NCBI GenBank assembly: GCA_037046735.1
Contig: JBAOHC010000003.1
Location: 54,587 to 118,586 of the forward strand
Direction: 5' to 3'
Length of the DNA: 64,000 bases
Origin: JADKAV01 sp037046735
GTDB taxonomy: Bacteria; Actinomycetota; Actinomycetes; S36-B12; UBA10799
The translations under genes were made by a program, and so were the position numbers. Below the pieces are notes generated by a model. The model made no database searches. It was not told the DNA's origin and saw nothing but the letters and a program-made list of their open reading frames with translations. This document shows, one piece after another, positions 1 through 8,592 of the stretch. The stretch's first letter is position 1, and every line of letters starts with the position of its first letter.

Positions 1-33
1 GGCCCGGTCGTCGTCTGCGATGAGGACCTTCAT
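1..33 (-). CDS. Response regulator, N-terminal fragment (cut by window edge)
   Basis: Reading leftwards from an ATG at 33, the only 11 codons in the window encode MKVLIADDDRA. This is the first beta strand and acidic cluster of a CheY-like receiver domain (hydrophobic strand followed by three Asp). The rest lies outside the window. It follows the PepSY-repeat gene on the same strand by about 90 bases, so the two may form a two-component locus in which the PepSY protein is the secreted or sensing partner. The output domain and cognate kinase cannot be seen. Confidence 0.6.
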   Translation of the reverse strand, partial: MKVLIADDDRA

Positions 34-125
34 GATGCTCCAGTCTGCCGTAGGGCCCAGCCAGGGTCGGGCACCAGCGACACCCGCTGACGTCGCTGCT
101 GCCCGACCACGACGTGCGCTCGCGG

Positions 126-885
126 TTAGGCCGCCGTCGTGAGCCTGAAGGACGCGGTATCGGTGACCTGGAAATCAGCGTCGAGAGTCACACAGACCTT
201 CGTGCCGTCGGCCCTCTTCATCAGCACGTGGTAGACGGTGCCGCGCTGATGCACATCCACGACGGTCCCACCGGGCACTGCGGTGAGGGCGGCCGCCTCG
301 GCCCTGGTGTAGGCCTCGCCGGTCACCTGCGTGCCCTTGCCGTGCCGGCCCTTTCCTCGGCCATGACCCTGCTTGGCGTCCTTCACCGACGTCACCGCGT
401 AGGACGAGTCCAACGTGACCATCTTCTTCATGCCTTCGGAGGTGCGTACGAGTACGCGGAACCCGCCGTCGCGGTCCGCGCGAACCTCCAGCACAGATCC
501 ACCAGGCACGGCCGCCGAAGCAGCCTCGGCTGGCCGATGTCCGCTGTGCGTCAGTGAGGGGGACCTTGCCGCGCAGCTCCTGCTGGCCAGTCACCACGAA
601 AGCGGCATCCACACTCACGATGATGGTGTTGCCATCAACCGTCTGCACCTTCACCCGGTAGCCGTCAGCGGTCGCGTGAACGTGGTCCGCTGTCCCAGGT
701 ACAACAGCCAGAGCGGCGTCGATGGCCTGCTGCGCGACCGAGCCTGTCACCCGAGGGCCCTGCCGGTCCTGGTTCTGGTGGTGACCCCCGGGCGCGGCCG
801 TGGCGACAGTGGCTGCGCCCACGAGTCCCAGGCCCACGGCCACCGCAGCGACACCGGCGCCGGTGATCGTCGAGATCTTGAACAT
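126..885 (-). pseudogene. Secreted PepSY-repeat protein, frameshifted
   Basis: The ATG at 885 has a good Shine-Dalgarno (GGAAGGAA) and opens a signal peptide of about 30 residues with a hydrophobic core, ending near an ATA-AP site. Three similar units of about 60 residues follow, each with an Ala-rich helix, a VPGG or VPGT turn and a beta hairpin ending in V-T-L/V-D. This is PepSY-like (PF03413). The first unit is in the frame of the start; the second and third are in another frame, ending at a TAA at 126-128. The frame changes near 520-530, where one extra base in the GCCAGCCGAGG stretch would explain it. Such proteins are usually extracytoplasmic partners of two-component systems, and a response regulator starts immediately downstream. 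Sequencing error and true loss cannot be told apart here. Confidence 0.7.
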
Positions 886-979
886 GTTCTTTCCTTCCGT
901 CGGTTACCGCTTGATCCTCGACGGCGCACACGAGAACCACTCGTGACCGGGGTAAGAGCGCGGTGTGAACGACGCAGGG

Positions 980-2065
980 TCAGTCGATGGAGTTGAACAG
1001 GTCCAGGGCCTTTGGGGTATCCCACTTCACGGCCTCCTGGCCACCCACGTAGTAGGTGCCTTCGACTGTGGGGACGGTGGTCGCCGTGCCCATGCCCAGC
1101 GAGATCATGCCCATGGCCACGGCAAGGCGGGTCTCATCGAAGATGCCCGTCCCCTTGCTCACGGTCAGGCTCTGACCCGCTTGTGCCGCCGCCCCGAACG
1201 CGCGCCACGGCAGCAACCACGTGAACGGGCTCATGGTTCTCTTGGCAACGGCCGAGATGTACTCCTGTTGGCGTTCCACCCGGCCCAGGTCGCCCCGGGG
1301 GTCGGCGTATCGCATGCGCACGTACGCCAGGGACTGCTGGCCGTCCATGGTCTGGCAGCCCTTCTTGACCTTCAGGCCGCTGTTGGTGTCGTTGAAGTTG
1401 CGGGCAGGGCACAACTTGACCCCACCGAGGGCATCGGTCGTATTCGCCACGCCCGCGAAACCGATCTCGACGTAGTGATCGATGTGCAGTCCGGTGGCCG
1501 CCTCGACAGTGGTGATGAGCAGTTCCGGCCCGCCGTTGGCGAAGGCTGCGTTGATCTTGTTCTCGCCATATCCGGGGATGCCGACCCAACTGTCACGCGG
1601 GATCGATACCAAGGTGGGTGCCCCCAGGACCGGCAGGTGCATCACCATGATCGTGTCGGTGCGTTGGCCTTCCGTGGCACCGGTGTGCAGCTGCTTCTGT
1701 TCCTTCTTGCTCAACCCCGCGCGGCTGTCGCTGCCGACCAGCAGGTAGTTCGTGCCCGACGACGACACGTTGCTGCTGGGCATCGCATCCACTTTGGTCA
1801 CGGCAGTGGCGAAGACGGTGGCCACGGCCACTAGGTAGACCAGCGAGACCACGAGGACAATGCTCAAGCCACGTTTGTAGTTGCGCCGTTTCTTGACCTT
1901 GTGGGTGGGGGGCAGGCTCCGGGGAATCACGGGAGCTGGCGGGCTACCGACAGGTCGCCGCGGCGGCGGCGTGGGCGGGATGCCGAGTCGCTGCGTGGGC
2001 TGCTGGCCGGAGGCCGGCCGCATCCACGACTCGAACTCGGGGGGCACACCCCCAGGTTTGCTCAC
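980..2065 (-). CDS. LytR-CpsA-Psr (LCP) family cell-wall glycopolymer ligase
   Basis: 361 residues: a Pro-rich cytoplasmic tail (1-60), one membrane helix (about 66-90) and an extracellular LCP domain (about 105-300). The LCP hallmarks are visible: GSDSRAG (111-117), RTDTIMV (135-141) and SIPRDSWV (154-161), whose Arg and Asp residues bind the polyprenyl pyrophosphate head group and Mg. LCP enzymes transfer undecaprenyl-linked polymers, such as teichoic acids or arabinogalactan in actinobacteria, onto peptidoglycan. The chosen start is a GTG at 2065 with GGGTAG just upstream. It appears to be a single-gene unit; neighbours give no clue to the polymer transferred. Confidence 0.88.
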   Translation of the reverse strand: MSKPGGVPPEFESWMRPASGQQPTQRLGIPPTPPPRRPVGSPPAPVIPRSLPPTHKVKKRRNYKRGLSIVLVVSLVYLVAVATVFATAVTKVDAMPSSNVSSSGTNYLLVGSDSRAGLSKKEQKQLHTGATEGQRTDTIMVMHLPVLGAPTLVSIPRDSWVGIPGYGENKINAAFANGGPELLITTVEAATGLHIDHYVEIGFAGVANTTDALGGVKLCPARNFNDTNSGLKVKKGCQTMDGQQSLAYVRMRYADPRGDLGRVERQQEYISAVAKRTMSPFTWLLPWRAFGAAAQAGQSLTVSKGTGIFDETRLAVAMGMISLGMGTATTVPTVEGTYYVGGQEAVKWDTPKALDLFNSID

Positions 2066-2368
2066 CTACCCATGGTGCCCAGATGTTCGGTGATTTCGCA
2101 GTGACCTCAATCTCACGCGTCATACGATCGGGCCTCGTACGTGTAAGAGTTACGCAAGATGGCCTAATCCATGGGGGAATGATCTTCATTTCGGCCTGTG
2201 GTGAAGGTCAGCCGGGTTTGGTGGTAGTGCTCCGCTGAGACTGCGTAGTGTCGGCGGTTATCAGCGTTCCTGGCCGCTGTGTGCGGTGAGCAAATCGGCA
2301 CTTGTTGTTGCGACACGCCGCGCTGAATCGCACCTTGTGCCCAATCGCCGCCGACCGCCCAGAAACGT
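2066..2368. other. Intergenic region between GH76-like and LCP genes
   Basis: No coding signal on either strand. It should contain the LCP promoter (leftward) and the end of the GH76-like transcript. Its right half carries one copy of a dispersed intergenic repeat (2283-2352). I see no clear rho-independent terminator. Confidence 0.5.
2283..2352 (+). repeat. Dispersed intergenic repeat, copy A
   Basis: It shares the core TTGTTGTTGCGACACGCCG followed by GAATCGCACCTT with copies at about 12,645-12,706 (opposite strand), 27,183-27,230 and 43,974-44,040. All four copies are intergenic. Flanks diverge while the core of about 40 bases is conserved. Function unknown; possibly a REP-like or small non-autonomous element. 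Confidence 0.6.
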
Positions 2369-3268
2369 CTAGACGACGCGGGCTACCAGCTGGGGGAACT
2401 CGAGGAGGGCGAAGATCTGCACAGCAGCGGCGGTGTCGAGGACGTGCCCGTCGTCGTACCGACCGGCTCGGGTGAACCAGCCGCGTTCATCGCGGCCCTC
2501 ATCGAGCAACCGTTGTGCGTACTCCTCGATGTTTTGGCGGACCCCGATCCGCAGTTGCGCCTTGGCGTAGATGGCATTGAACGCAAGTGGCTGCTCCCAG
2601 AGGCGCTGCACCGTGAAGTGGGCCTCACCTGCCTCCGACGCCTCGTGGGCCAGCCCCGGCTGCAAGGCCCACGAGGCCGCGGCGATCAGCAGCCCCTGGT
2701 TGTAGGAGTAGACACTGGACTCGACACTGCCGTCGGCTCGGACATGGTCGCGGACCAGCCCTTCGGGGTTGCGTAGCCCAGCGAGGAAGTCCAGGGAGCT
2801 GCGGATGTCCCCGCCGAGCACGGTGTGCAGCAGCGCCCCGGCACCGGTGGAGCAAGCATTGATCGTGTCGCCCCCCTCGACCCAGCGGATGCCGCCGTCC
2901 GCCTCACGGCCGGTCTGCACGAACGCGTCCACGTCCCGGGCGCGGCTGCGGGAGGCAGCACCTCCGCTGATGAGGTGGCGCTGCAGGAAGGCCAGCCCGA
3001 CCCAGGCGTTGTCGTCGAAGAACCGCTTACCGCGCCCGATCGACTCCCGGTAGGCACCGTGCGGGGAGCGGTAAGCCTGCACGCCACGGGCCAGGCCCGG
3101 GAACCGGGCGGGGCCGCAGACCTGATCTGAAATCGCATATGCGTGCATGACCTGCGAGTACGGCCACAGGGCCACCGACAGCGCTGAGCGGGGTTCGCGC
3201 ACGACTGTGAAGCGCCCCCGGCCCACCAGACTCCCCCGTAGCGTCGACAGGGTGGTTTCGTGCCCCAT
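2369..3268 (-). CDS. Glycoside hydrolase family 76-like protein
   Basis: 299 residues from an ATG at 3268. An FFDDNAWVGLAF block (83-94) matches the catalytic Asp pair of GH76 alpha-1,6-mannanase-type enzymes. A CSTGAGA segment and a YSYNQG segment further on are also typical of the (alpha/alpha)6 barrel of that family. There is no signal peptide, so a cytoplasmic role is likely, unlike secreted fungal or Bacteroides GH76 enzymes. Longer upstream reading would overlap the divergent DUF2786 gene, so the ATG is preferred. GH76 is my best match; another six-hairpin glycosidase family is possible. The substrate is not predictable. Confidence 0.68.
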   Translation of the reverse strand: MGHETTLSTLRGSLVGRGRFTVVREPRSALSVALWPYSQVMHAYAISDQVCGPARFPGLARGVQAYRSPHGAYRESIGRGKRFFDDNAWVGLAFLQRHLISGGAASRSRARDVDAFVQTGREADGGIRWVEGGDTINACSTGAGALLHTVLGGDIRSSLDFLAGLRNPEGLVRDHVRADGSVESSVYSYNQGLLIAAASWALQPGLAHEASEAGEAHFTVQRLWEQPLAFNAIYAKAQLRIGVRQNIEEYAQRLLDEGRDERGWFTRAGRYDDGHVLDTAAAVQIFALLEFPQLVARVV

Positions 3269-3397
3269 GGCAGTACAGTGCCCGCTCGGCGTCGGCCTTG
3301 GCCACCGTTGTGTGGACAAGTGCTCCCCAGCGCCGACAACCGGGCCGTGGTTTGTCACACCTCTGTTGCACGATGGGAACCGATCGAGGAGGTCGCA

Positions 3398-4153
3398 TTG
3401 CTGGACACCCTGAGCAAGTTGCTCAACCAGGCAGAGAACGCCGCGACGCAGGAGGAGGCGGAGGCCTTCTTCGCCAAGGCGCAGCAGCTGGCCACACTGC
3501 ACGCCATTTCGTTGGAACAGGCGAGGGCGCACACTGCCGCCGGCCAAAGCAGGGAGCGCCCCACGCACCAGCAGATCACGATCGGTGCGCCCCGTCAGCA
3601 CGTCAACAGTCACCTGTGCCTGCTGGCCGCAGCAGTCGGTGAGGCGAACAGCCTGCGCACGAACCTGGCGTCCAACAACACGTTCGTCATCTGGTTCGGT
3701 CTGCCCAGCGATCTGGAGACCGCGAGCCTGCTCCTGAACTCGATCGCCCATCAGATGGTGCGCAGTGCTGATGCCTTCGTCCGGGGCCGCGAGTGGGCTG
3801 GCGAGTACGACGTGGAGACAGGCAGCTCGATGACAGCTCAGAAGGCCCGCAAGACGTACTACACGATGTACGTCCGCGTGATCGGGCGGCGTCTGCACGA
3901 GGCTCGCCAGCAGGCGCAGAAGGAGTTCGACACGACGTCGACGAGCGGGAGCGCCGAACTCGTGCTGCGGGGCAAAGAGGTCGAGGTGCACGACTACTAC
4001 CGCGAGAAGTCCACCGCACGTGGGTACTGGAAGGGCCAACGCAGCAGTTTCGCCTCCTCGGCGGCCGCTGGTCGCGCGAAGGAGGATGCAGGGCGGGCCC
4101 GGATCGAGGCCAGTCGGCAGATCGGGGGGCAGCGCCCCGCAGTGGCGTCATGA
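3398..4153 (+). CDS. DUF2786 domain protein
   Basis: 251 residues from a TTG at 3398, preceded by GAGGAGG at ideal spacing; upstream sequence in this frame is Arg/Pro-rich and does not look coding. The N-terminus (LLDTLSKLLNQAENAATQEE followed by AFFAKAQQLA) is the DUF2786 helix pair. The rest is mostly helical and polar, with a basic Ala-rich tail and no membrane segments. It overlaps the next gene by an ATGA, indicating translational coupling. Function unknown; the same pair occurs in many actinobacteria. Confidence 0.78.
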   Translation: MLDTLSKLLNQAENAATQEEAEAFFAKAQQLATLHAISLEQARAHTAAGQSRERPTHQQITIGAPRQHVNSHLCLLAAAVGEANSLRTNLASNNTFVIWFGLPSDLETASLLLNSIAHQMVRSADAFVRGREWAGEYDVETGSSMTAQKARKTYYTMYVRVIGRRLHEARQQAQKEFDTTSTSGSAELVLRGKEVEVHDYYREKSTARGYWKGQRSSFASSAAAGRAKEDAGRARIEASRQIGGQRPAVAS

Positions 4154-4587
4154 GCCGGGTCTATGGGGCGGAGGACACGCTGATGTTCCTGCTGGACAAC
4201 GGGGGGACGGTGACCTTCCTCGGCAGTTCTCTGACACTGCCGGTGGAGCGACGGTTCGGTGACATCGAGGGCGTGCGGCGGTACCTCGGTGAGGTCAGAT
4301 CCCGTCCCTGGGGATACCCCGAGGCGCCCCAGCCCCAGGTCCGCCTGCGTAAGGGGCACGCGCGGGCCCACTGGCAGGAAGGGGTGATCGCGCTGCCTGA
4401 CGGCATCGGGGACAGGGGCTGGGCTATGCGTGAGGTGGTCGTCCTGCACGAGTATGCGCACCACGTCACGTGGTTCGTGCACGGCGTGACCGGCCATGGC
4501 CGCGCCTTCCAGAACGTCTATCTCGAACTCTTGGAACACGCCATCGCCCCGGAGGCGGCCTTTGTGGTCAGAGCAGGCCTGGGATGA
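4150..4587 (+). CDS. Putative zinc metallohydrolase (TIGR04338-type), partner of DUF2786
   Basis: 145 residues. The HEYAHH motif (100-105) is an HExxH-like zinc site, followed by HG-VTGHG (111-117), which supplies further His candidates. The protein is small, soluble and lacks a signal peptide. Size and motif fit the TIGR04338 putative metallohydrolase family, normally encoded next to DUF2786 as here (4-base overlap). Substrate unknown; peptidase activity is inferred only from the metal motif. Confidence 0.75.
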   Translation: MSRVYGAEDTLMFLLDNGGTVTFLGSSLTLPVERRFGDIEGVRRYLGEVRSRPWGYPEAPQPQVRLRKGHARAHWQEGVIALPDGIGDRGWAMREVVVLHEYAHHVTWFVHGVTGHGRAFQNVYLELLEHAIAPEAAFVVRAGLG

Positions 4588-4674
4588 GCCGCGACCCACC
4601 GGCTGAAGGTGCCCCCACGCAGGCTGGTTGGGTCGCTACAGTTGGGGGAATTCAGGGCTAATTGGAGGTCTACT

Positions 4675-5130
4675 GTGCGCCGTTCTGCTGTGTTCGCCTG
4701 TGCGTTTGTCGCTGTCAGTTTGTTGTCCACCGGATGCTCCCCGAGCACCGAGGCGCAGGACAAGACGGAGAATGCGAACGCAGCCGTATGCCTGTCCGTG
4801 GAAGGTCTCAACGCCACCATCGACGGGTTGGCCACTGGTGTGACCGGGACTGGTGACGTCACCGTGGGCGCAGCCCAAGAGTCGATCAACCAGATCATGG
4901 CGGCCTACGACACGGTGGAATCCAACGTGCAGGCCCTGGGTGAGGATGTCTCTGATGAGGTGCTCACCGCCCAGCAGCAGTTCGAAGAGAGCCAGATGCA
5001 GGTGGAGGCCGGCCTCAGTGGACTGGATGGCGACTCGTCCCTGGCCGATGTGCCGGAGGAGGAAGCGCAGGCCATCACGACGCTGCAGAGCAGCTACGAC
5101 GATCTCAACTCGGCCCTGGGCTGCAGCTGA
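4675..5130 (+). CDS. Small lipoprotein, helical
   Basis: 151 residues from a GTG at 4675 with TTGGAGG upstream. A lipoprotein signal ends in LLSTGC (Cys about residue 18), followed by a short polar linker and a mature domain that reads as long amphipathic helices rich in Gln, Glu and Ala, ending in a Cys. Predicted to be anchored to the outer face of the membrane. No family recognised. Its stop overlaps the dcd start by one base, so it is probably in the same transcript. Confidence 0.7.
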   Translation: MRRSAVFACAFVAVSLLSTGCSPSTEAQDKTENANAAVCLSVEGLNATIDGLATGVTGTGDVTVGAAQESINQIMAAYDTVESNVQALGEDVSDEVLTAQQQFEESQMQVEAGLSGLDGDSSLADVPEEEAQAITTLQSSYDDLNSALGCS

Positions 5131-5708
5131 TGCTGTTGAGCGATCGCGACATCCGTCGCGAGATCGCCGATGGCCGGGTCCACGTGGATCCGTTCGACAC
5201 CGAAATGGTGCAGCCATCGAGCATCGATGTCCGACTCGACCGCCTGTTCCGGGTGTTCGAGAACCACAAATACCCGTTCATCGATCCGGCCACCGAGCAG
5301 CCCGAGTTGACCCGGATGGTCCAGACCAGCCACGACGCACCGTTCATCCTGCATCCGGGTGAGTTCGTGCTCGCATCGACCTACGAGGTGATGACGCTGC
5401 CTGACGACATCGCCGGGCGGCTGGAGGGCAAGAGTTCGCTGGGCAGGCTAGGGCTGCTCACCCACTCGACGGCGGGATTCATCGACCCGGGTTTCAGTGG
5501 CCACGTCACCCTGGAACTGTCCAATGTGGCCACCCTGCCGATCAAGCTGTGGCCAGGGATGAAGATCGGGCAGTTGTGTTTGTTCAGGCTGGAGTCTCCG
5601 GCCGAACATCCCTATGGCTCGGATGTCTATGGCTCGCGTTATCAGGGCCAGCGAGGACCGACGCCAAGTCGTTCCTACATGAACTTCCACCGCACCGACA
5701 TCGGCTGA
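5130..5708 (+). CDS. dcd: dCTP deaminase, probably bifunctional dUMP-forming
   Basis: 192 residues, full length for Dcd. It starts MLLSDRDIR and has the GKSSLGRLGLLTHSTAGFID block (about 107-126), which contains the SSLGR phosphate-binding motif and the catalytic Glu region (EGKSS). The C-terminus holds QGQRGPTPS, the flexible lid. These are features of the trimeric dCTP deaminase/dUTPase fold. Actinobacterial homologues usually deaminate dCTP and hydrolyse the product to dUMP, supplying thymidylate synthase; that bifunctionality is inferred from the lineage. Confidence 0.92.
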   Translation: MLLSDRDIRREIADGRVHVDPFDTEMVQPSSIDVRLDRLFRVFENHKYPFIDPATEQPELTRMVQTSHDAPFILHPGEFVLASTYEVMTLPDDIAGRLEGKSSLGRLGLLTHSTAGFIDPGFSGHVTLELSNVATLPIKLWPGMKIGQLCLFRLESPAEHPYGSDVYGSRYQGQRGPTPSRSYMNFHRTDIG

Positions 5709-5805
5709 TCCTCCGGCGTGCGTAACGAGGCTCACAGCGGTCACGGCCGCTATTGACTTACACTGGAATTCCGCCCTGCTCCGACAAAGGAACACAAACG
5801 CGACT

Positions 5806-6720
5806 ATGTCGATTGACAATGAGACGTCCCGGGTCCTCGATGCACTAGAAGCCGAAGCGATCTGGGTATTCCGGGAAACCGCCGCAGCGTTCGAGCGACC
5901 AGTCCTGTTGTACAGCATCGGGAAAGACTCCACGGTGTTGTTACATCTGGCCCGCAAGGCTTTCCACCCCGGTCCGATCCCATTCCCGGTGATGCACATC
6001 GACACGGGCTGGAAGTTCCGGGCCATGTACGAATTGCGCGACCGCACCGCTAAGGCACTCGACCTCGATCTGCGACTGGCCACCAACCAGGACGCTCGCG
6101 ATCAGGGCGTCACCCCGTTCAGCCACGGTGCGCAGGAGTTCACCCGCATCATGAAGACGGTGGCTCTGCGTGAGGCCCTGGACGCAGGCCAGTTCGACAT
6201 CGCAGTCGGTGGGGCCCGCCGCGACGAGGAGCGCAGCCGGGCCAAGGAGCGCATTTTCAGTCTGCGTGAGGCGGGTCACCGCTGGGAGCCGCGCAATCAG
6301 CGTCCTGAGTTCTGGCACACCGTGAACAACTCCCTGACCGATGGCCAGACCATGCGCGTCTTCCCGCTGTCCAACTGGTCGGAGTTGGACGTCTGGCGTT
6401 ACGTGGCGCGCGAGAACCTTGAAGTTGTGCCCTTGTACTTCACAGCGGAACGGCCAGTGGTGGAACGCCAGGGCGCGCTCATCATGGTCGACGACGACCG
6501 CATGGTGTTCGAGCCTGGTGAGCAGCCGCAGATGCGCCGCGTACGCTTCCGCTCCCTGGGGGACTATCCCCTGTCCGGTGCTATCGAGAGTGAAGCGGAC
6601 GACGTCTACGACATCATCCGCGACATCGAGGTGAACCGGCAGTCGGAGCGCGCTGGCCGGCTCATCGACGGCGAAGGTGCACAGTCCATGGAGCGCAAAA
6701 AGGCGGAGGGCTACTTCTGA
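5806..6720 (+). CDS. cysD: Sulfate adenylyltransferase subunit 2
   Basis: 304 residues. The PP-loop motif SIGKDS (37-42) of the ATP pyrophosphatase superfamily is intact, as is the GGARRDEERSRAKER block typical of CysD. With CysN it forms adenosine 5'-phosphosulfate (APS) from sulfate and ATP in the cytoplasm. The ATG at 5806 follows AAAGGA. It ends at 6720, overlapping the cysNC start by one base, so the two subunits are co-translated. No sulfite-forming reductase gene is nearby, so PAPS could feed either assimilation or sulfotransferases. Confidence 0.95.
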   Translation: MSIDNETSRVLDALEAEAIWVFRETAAAFERPVLLYSIGKDSTVLLHLARKAFHPGPIPFPVMHIDTGWKFRAMYELRDRTAKALDLDLRLATNQDARDQGVTPFSHGAQEFTRIMKTVALREALDAGQFDIAVGGARRDEERSRAKERIFSLREAGHRWEPRNQRPEFWHTVNNSLTDGQTMRVFPLSNWSELDVWRYVARENLEVVPLYFTAERPVVERQGALIMVDDDRMVFEPGEQPQMRRVRFRSLGDYPLSGAIESEADDVYDIIRDIEVNRQSERAGRLIDGEGAQSMERKKAEGYF

Positions 6721-8570
6721 TGGAGCGCAAGGCACTCATCCGGGTCGTGGTTTGCGGCTCTGTGGACGACGGAAAGAGCACGCTGCTCGGGCGGTTGCTC
6801 GCCGAGACTGGCTCCATCCCTGAGGACCAGCTCGAGGCGGCACGGTTCACCCGCCGCCCCGGGTCCACCATTCCTTTGGGCGAGGTGGACTACTCCCTGG
6901 TCACCGACGGCCTCGAGGCTGAGCGGGAGCAGGGCATCACCATCGACGTGGCCTACCGCCACCTGATCCTGCCCAGCCGGCGACGGGCTATCCTGGCTGA
7001 CGCCCCGGGTCATGAGCAGTACACCCGCAACATGGCGGTCGCGGCCTCAACCGCCGACGTCGCCATCCTGCTGATCGACGCGATGCGCGGGACGAAGCGG
7101 CAGACCCATCGTCACTTGACCGTGTGCGGCCTCATGGGCGTCAAGCACGTCGTCCTTGCCGTGAACAAGCTGGACGGGGTCGCCTACGACCGGCGCATCT
7201 ACGACGAGTTGGTCGCCGAGGTGTCCGACACCGCTCACCGGATGGAGATCAAGAGCGTCATTCCCGTGCCGGTGTCCGCGCTGGTCGGGGACAACGTGTT
7301 GGGTCATTCGCCCAACACACCGTGGTACAGCGGCCCAACGCTGCTCGACGCGTTGGATGCGGCGACCATCGACGAGGATTCCAGCGGCGAGGTGCGCCTG
7401 CCGGTGCAGACCATCATCCGCGGTAAGGACTTCCGCGGGTACGGCGGTTTGGTCGCGCAGGGTGCTGTGCGCAAGGGGCAGCGGATCACCGTCGCCCAGT
7501 CCGGTCAGCAGGCCACGATCAAGGCCCTGCACTGGCTGGACGGCACGACCCCGAGCGCTCCGGAGCAGGTCATCCCGGGTGAGTCGGTGACCATCGAGCT
7601 CGACAAAGACATCGACATCGCCCGCGCTGATCTGTTGGTGACAGGCGAACCACCGCAACTTGCCGACCGGTTTGCCGCGGACATCGTCTGGATGAGTGAC
7701 CAGCAGTTGGCGCATGGCCGCTCATACACGCTGCGTTGTGGACCCCTGGAGGTGCCTGCGACGGTCACCAACGTGCGTCATCGCCTGGATGTGACCAACG
7801 GCAACACGATGGCGGCTCGGATCCTCGAGATCAACGACGTCGGCCGGGTGGAGATCGCAACCTCCCGACCGATCGTCCTGGAGTCCTACACGTCCTCTCG
7901 CGAGACCGGCGGCTTCATCCTGGTCGACCGCCTCACGGGGGAGACACTCGCGGCGGGTCTGACCCGGTTCGCCTTACGTCGCGCCACAAACGTGGTGCCC
8001 CACCACTTCGAGGTGGACAGGCAGGCCCGGCAGATCCTCAACGGGCACCCGGCCAAGGTGCTGTGGCTGACTGGATTCTCCGGGTCGGGTAAGTCGACCA
8101 TCGCCGATGGCGTCGAACGCAAACTGCATTCCCTCGGGGTGCGCTCCTTCGTGCTTGACGGCGACAACCTCCGCAGTGGACTGAACAAGGATCTCGGCTT
8201 CACCCCCGAGGATCGCGCGGAGAACGTCCGGCGGGTCGCCGAAGTGGCCCGCATGATGTACGAGGGGGGTCTGGTCGTCATTGTCGCGCTCGTCTCCCCG
8301 TTCCGGGCGGACCGGCAGACGGCCCGCTCACTGTTCGATGCAGGGGACTTCATCGAGGCTTGGGTGGACACGCCGATTGAGGTTGCCATGGAACGTGACA
8401 CGAAGGGGCTGTACGCCAAGTCGAAGGCCGGCTCGCTGCCCAACCTCACCGGCGTGGGCCAGCAGTATGAGAGCCCGGAGACCGCCGAGTTGCACCTGTC
8501 GGGAGTCGAGCCTGTGGAGGCAAACGTCGCTAAAGTGATCGAGACGTTGTTGCCTGGAGTGGACGTCTGA
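6720..8570 (+). CDS. cysNC: Sulfate adenylyltransferase subunit 1 / APS kinase fusion
   Basis: 616 residues. The N-terminal GTPase has P-loop GSVDDGKST (13-21), a DAPGHEQY G3 motif and NKLD; two beta-barrel domains follow. A second P-loop GFSGSGKST (about 452-460) marks a C-terminal APS kinase. The N half uses GTP hydrolysis to drive APS formation by CysD, and the C half phosphorylates APS to PAPS. CysNC fusions are common in actinobacteria and also occur in rhizobia. The gene is complete. Confidence 0.95.
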   Translation: MERKALIRVVVCGSVDDGKSTLLGRLLAETGSIPEDQLEAARFTRRPGSTIPLGEVDYSLVTDGLEAEREQGITIDVAYRHLILPSRRRAILADAPGHEQYTRNMAVAASTADVAILLIDAMRGTKRQTHRHLTVCGLMGVKHVVLAVNKLDGVAYDRRIYDELVAEVSDTAHRMEIKSVIPVPVSALVGDNVLGHSPNTPWYSGPTLLDALDAATIDEDSSGEVRLPVQTIIRGKDFRGYGGLVAQGAVRKGQRITVAQSGQQATIKALHWLDGTTPSAPEQVIPGESVTIELDKDIDIARADLLVTGEPPQLADRFAADIVWMSDQQLAHGRSYTLRCGPLEVPATVTNVRHRLDVTNGNTMAARILEINDVGRVEIATSRPIVLESYTSSRETGGFILVDRLTGETLAAGLTRFALRRATNVVPHHFEVDRQARQILNGHPAKVLWLTGFSGSGKSTIADGVERKLHSLGVRSFVLDGDNLRSGLNKDLGFTPEDRAENVRRVAEVARMMYEGGLVVIVALVSPFRADRQTARSLFDAGDFIEAWVDTPIEVAMERDTKGLYAKSKAGSLPNLTGVGQQYESPETAELHLSGVEPVEANVAKVIETLLPGVDV

Positions 8571-8592
8571 CCGCAGCAGGGAGGAGGGCGGT

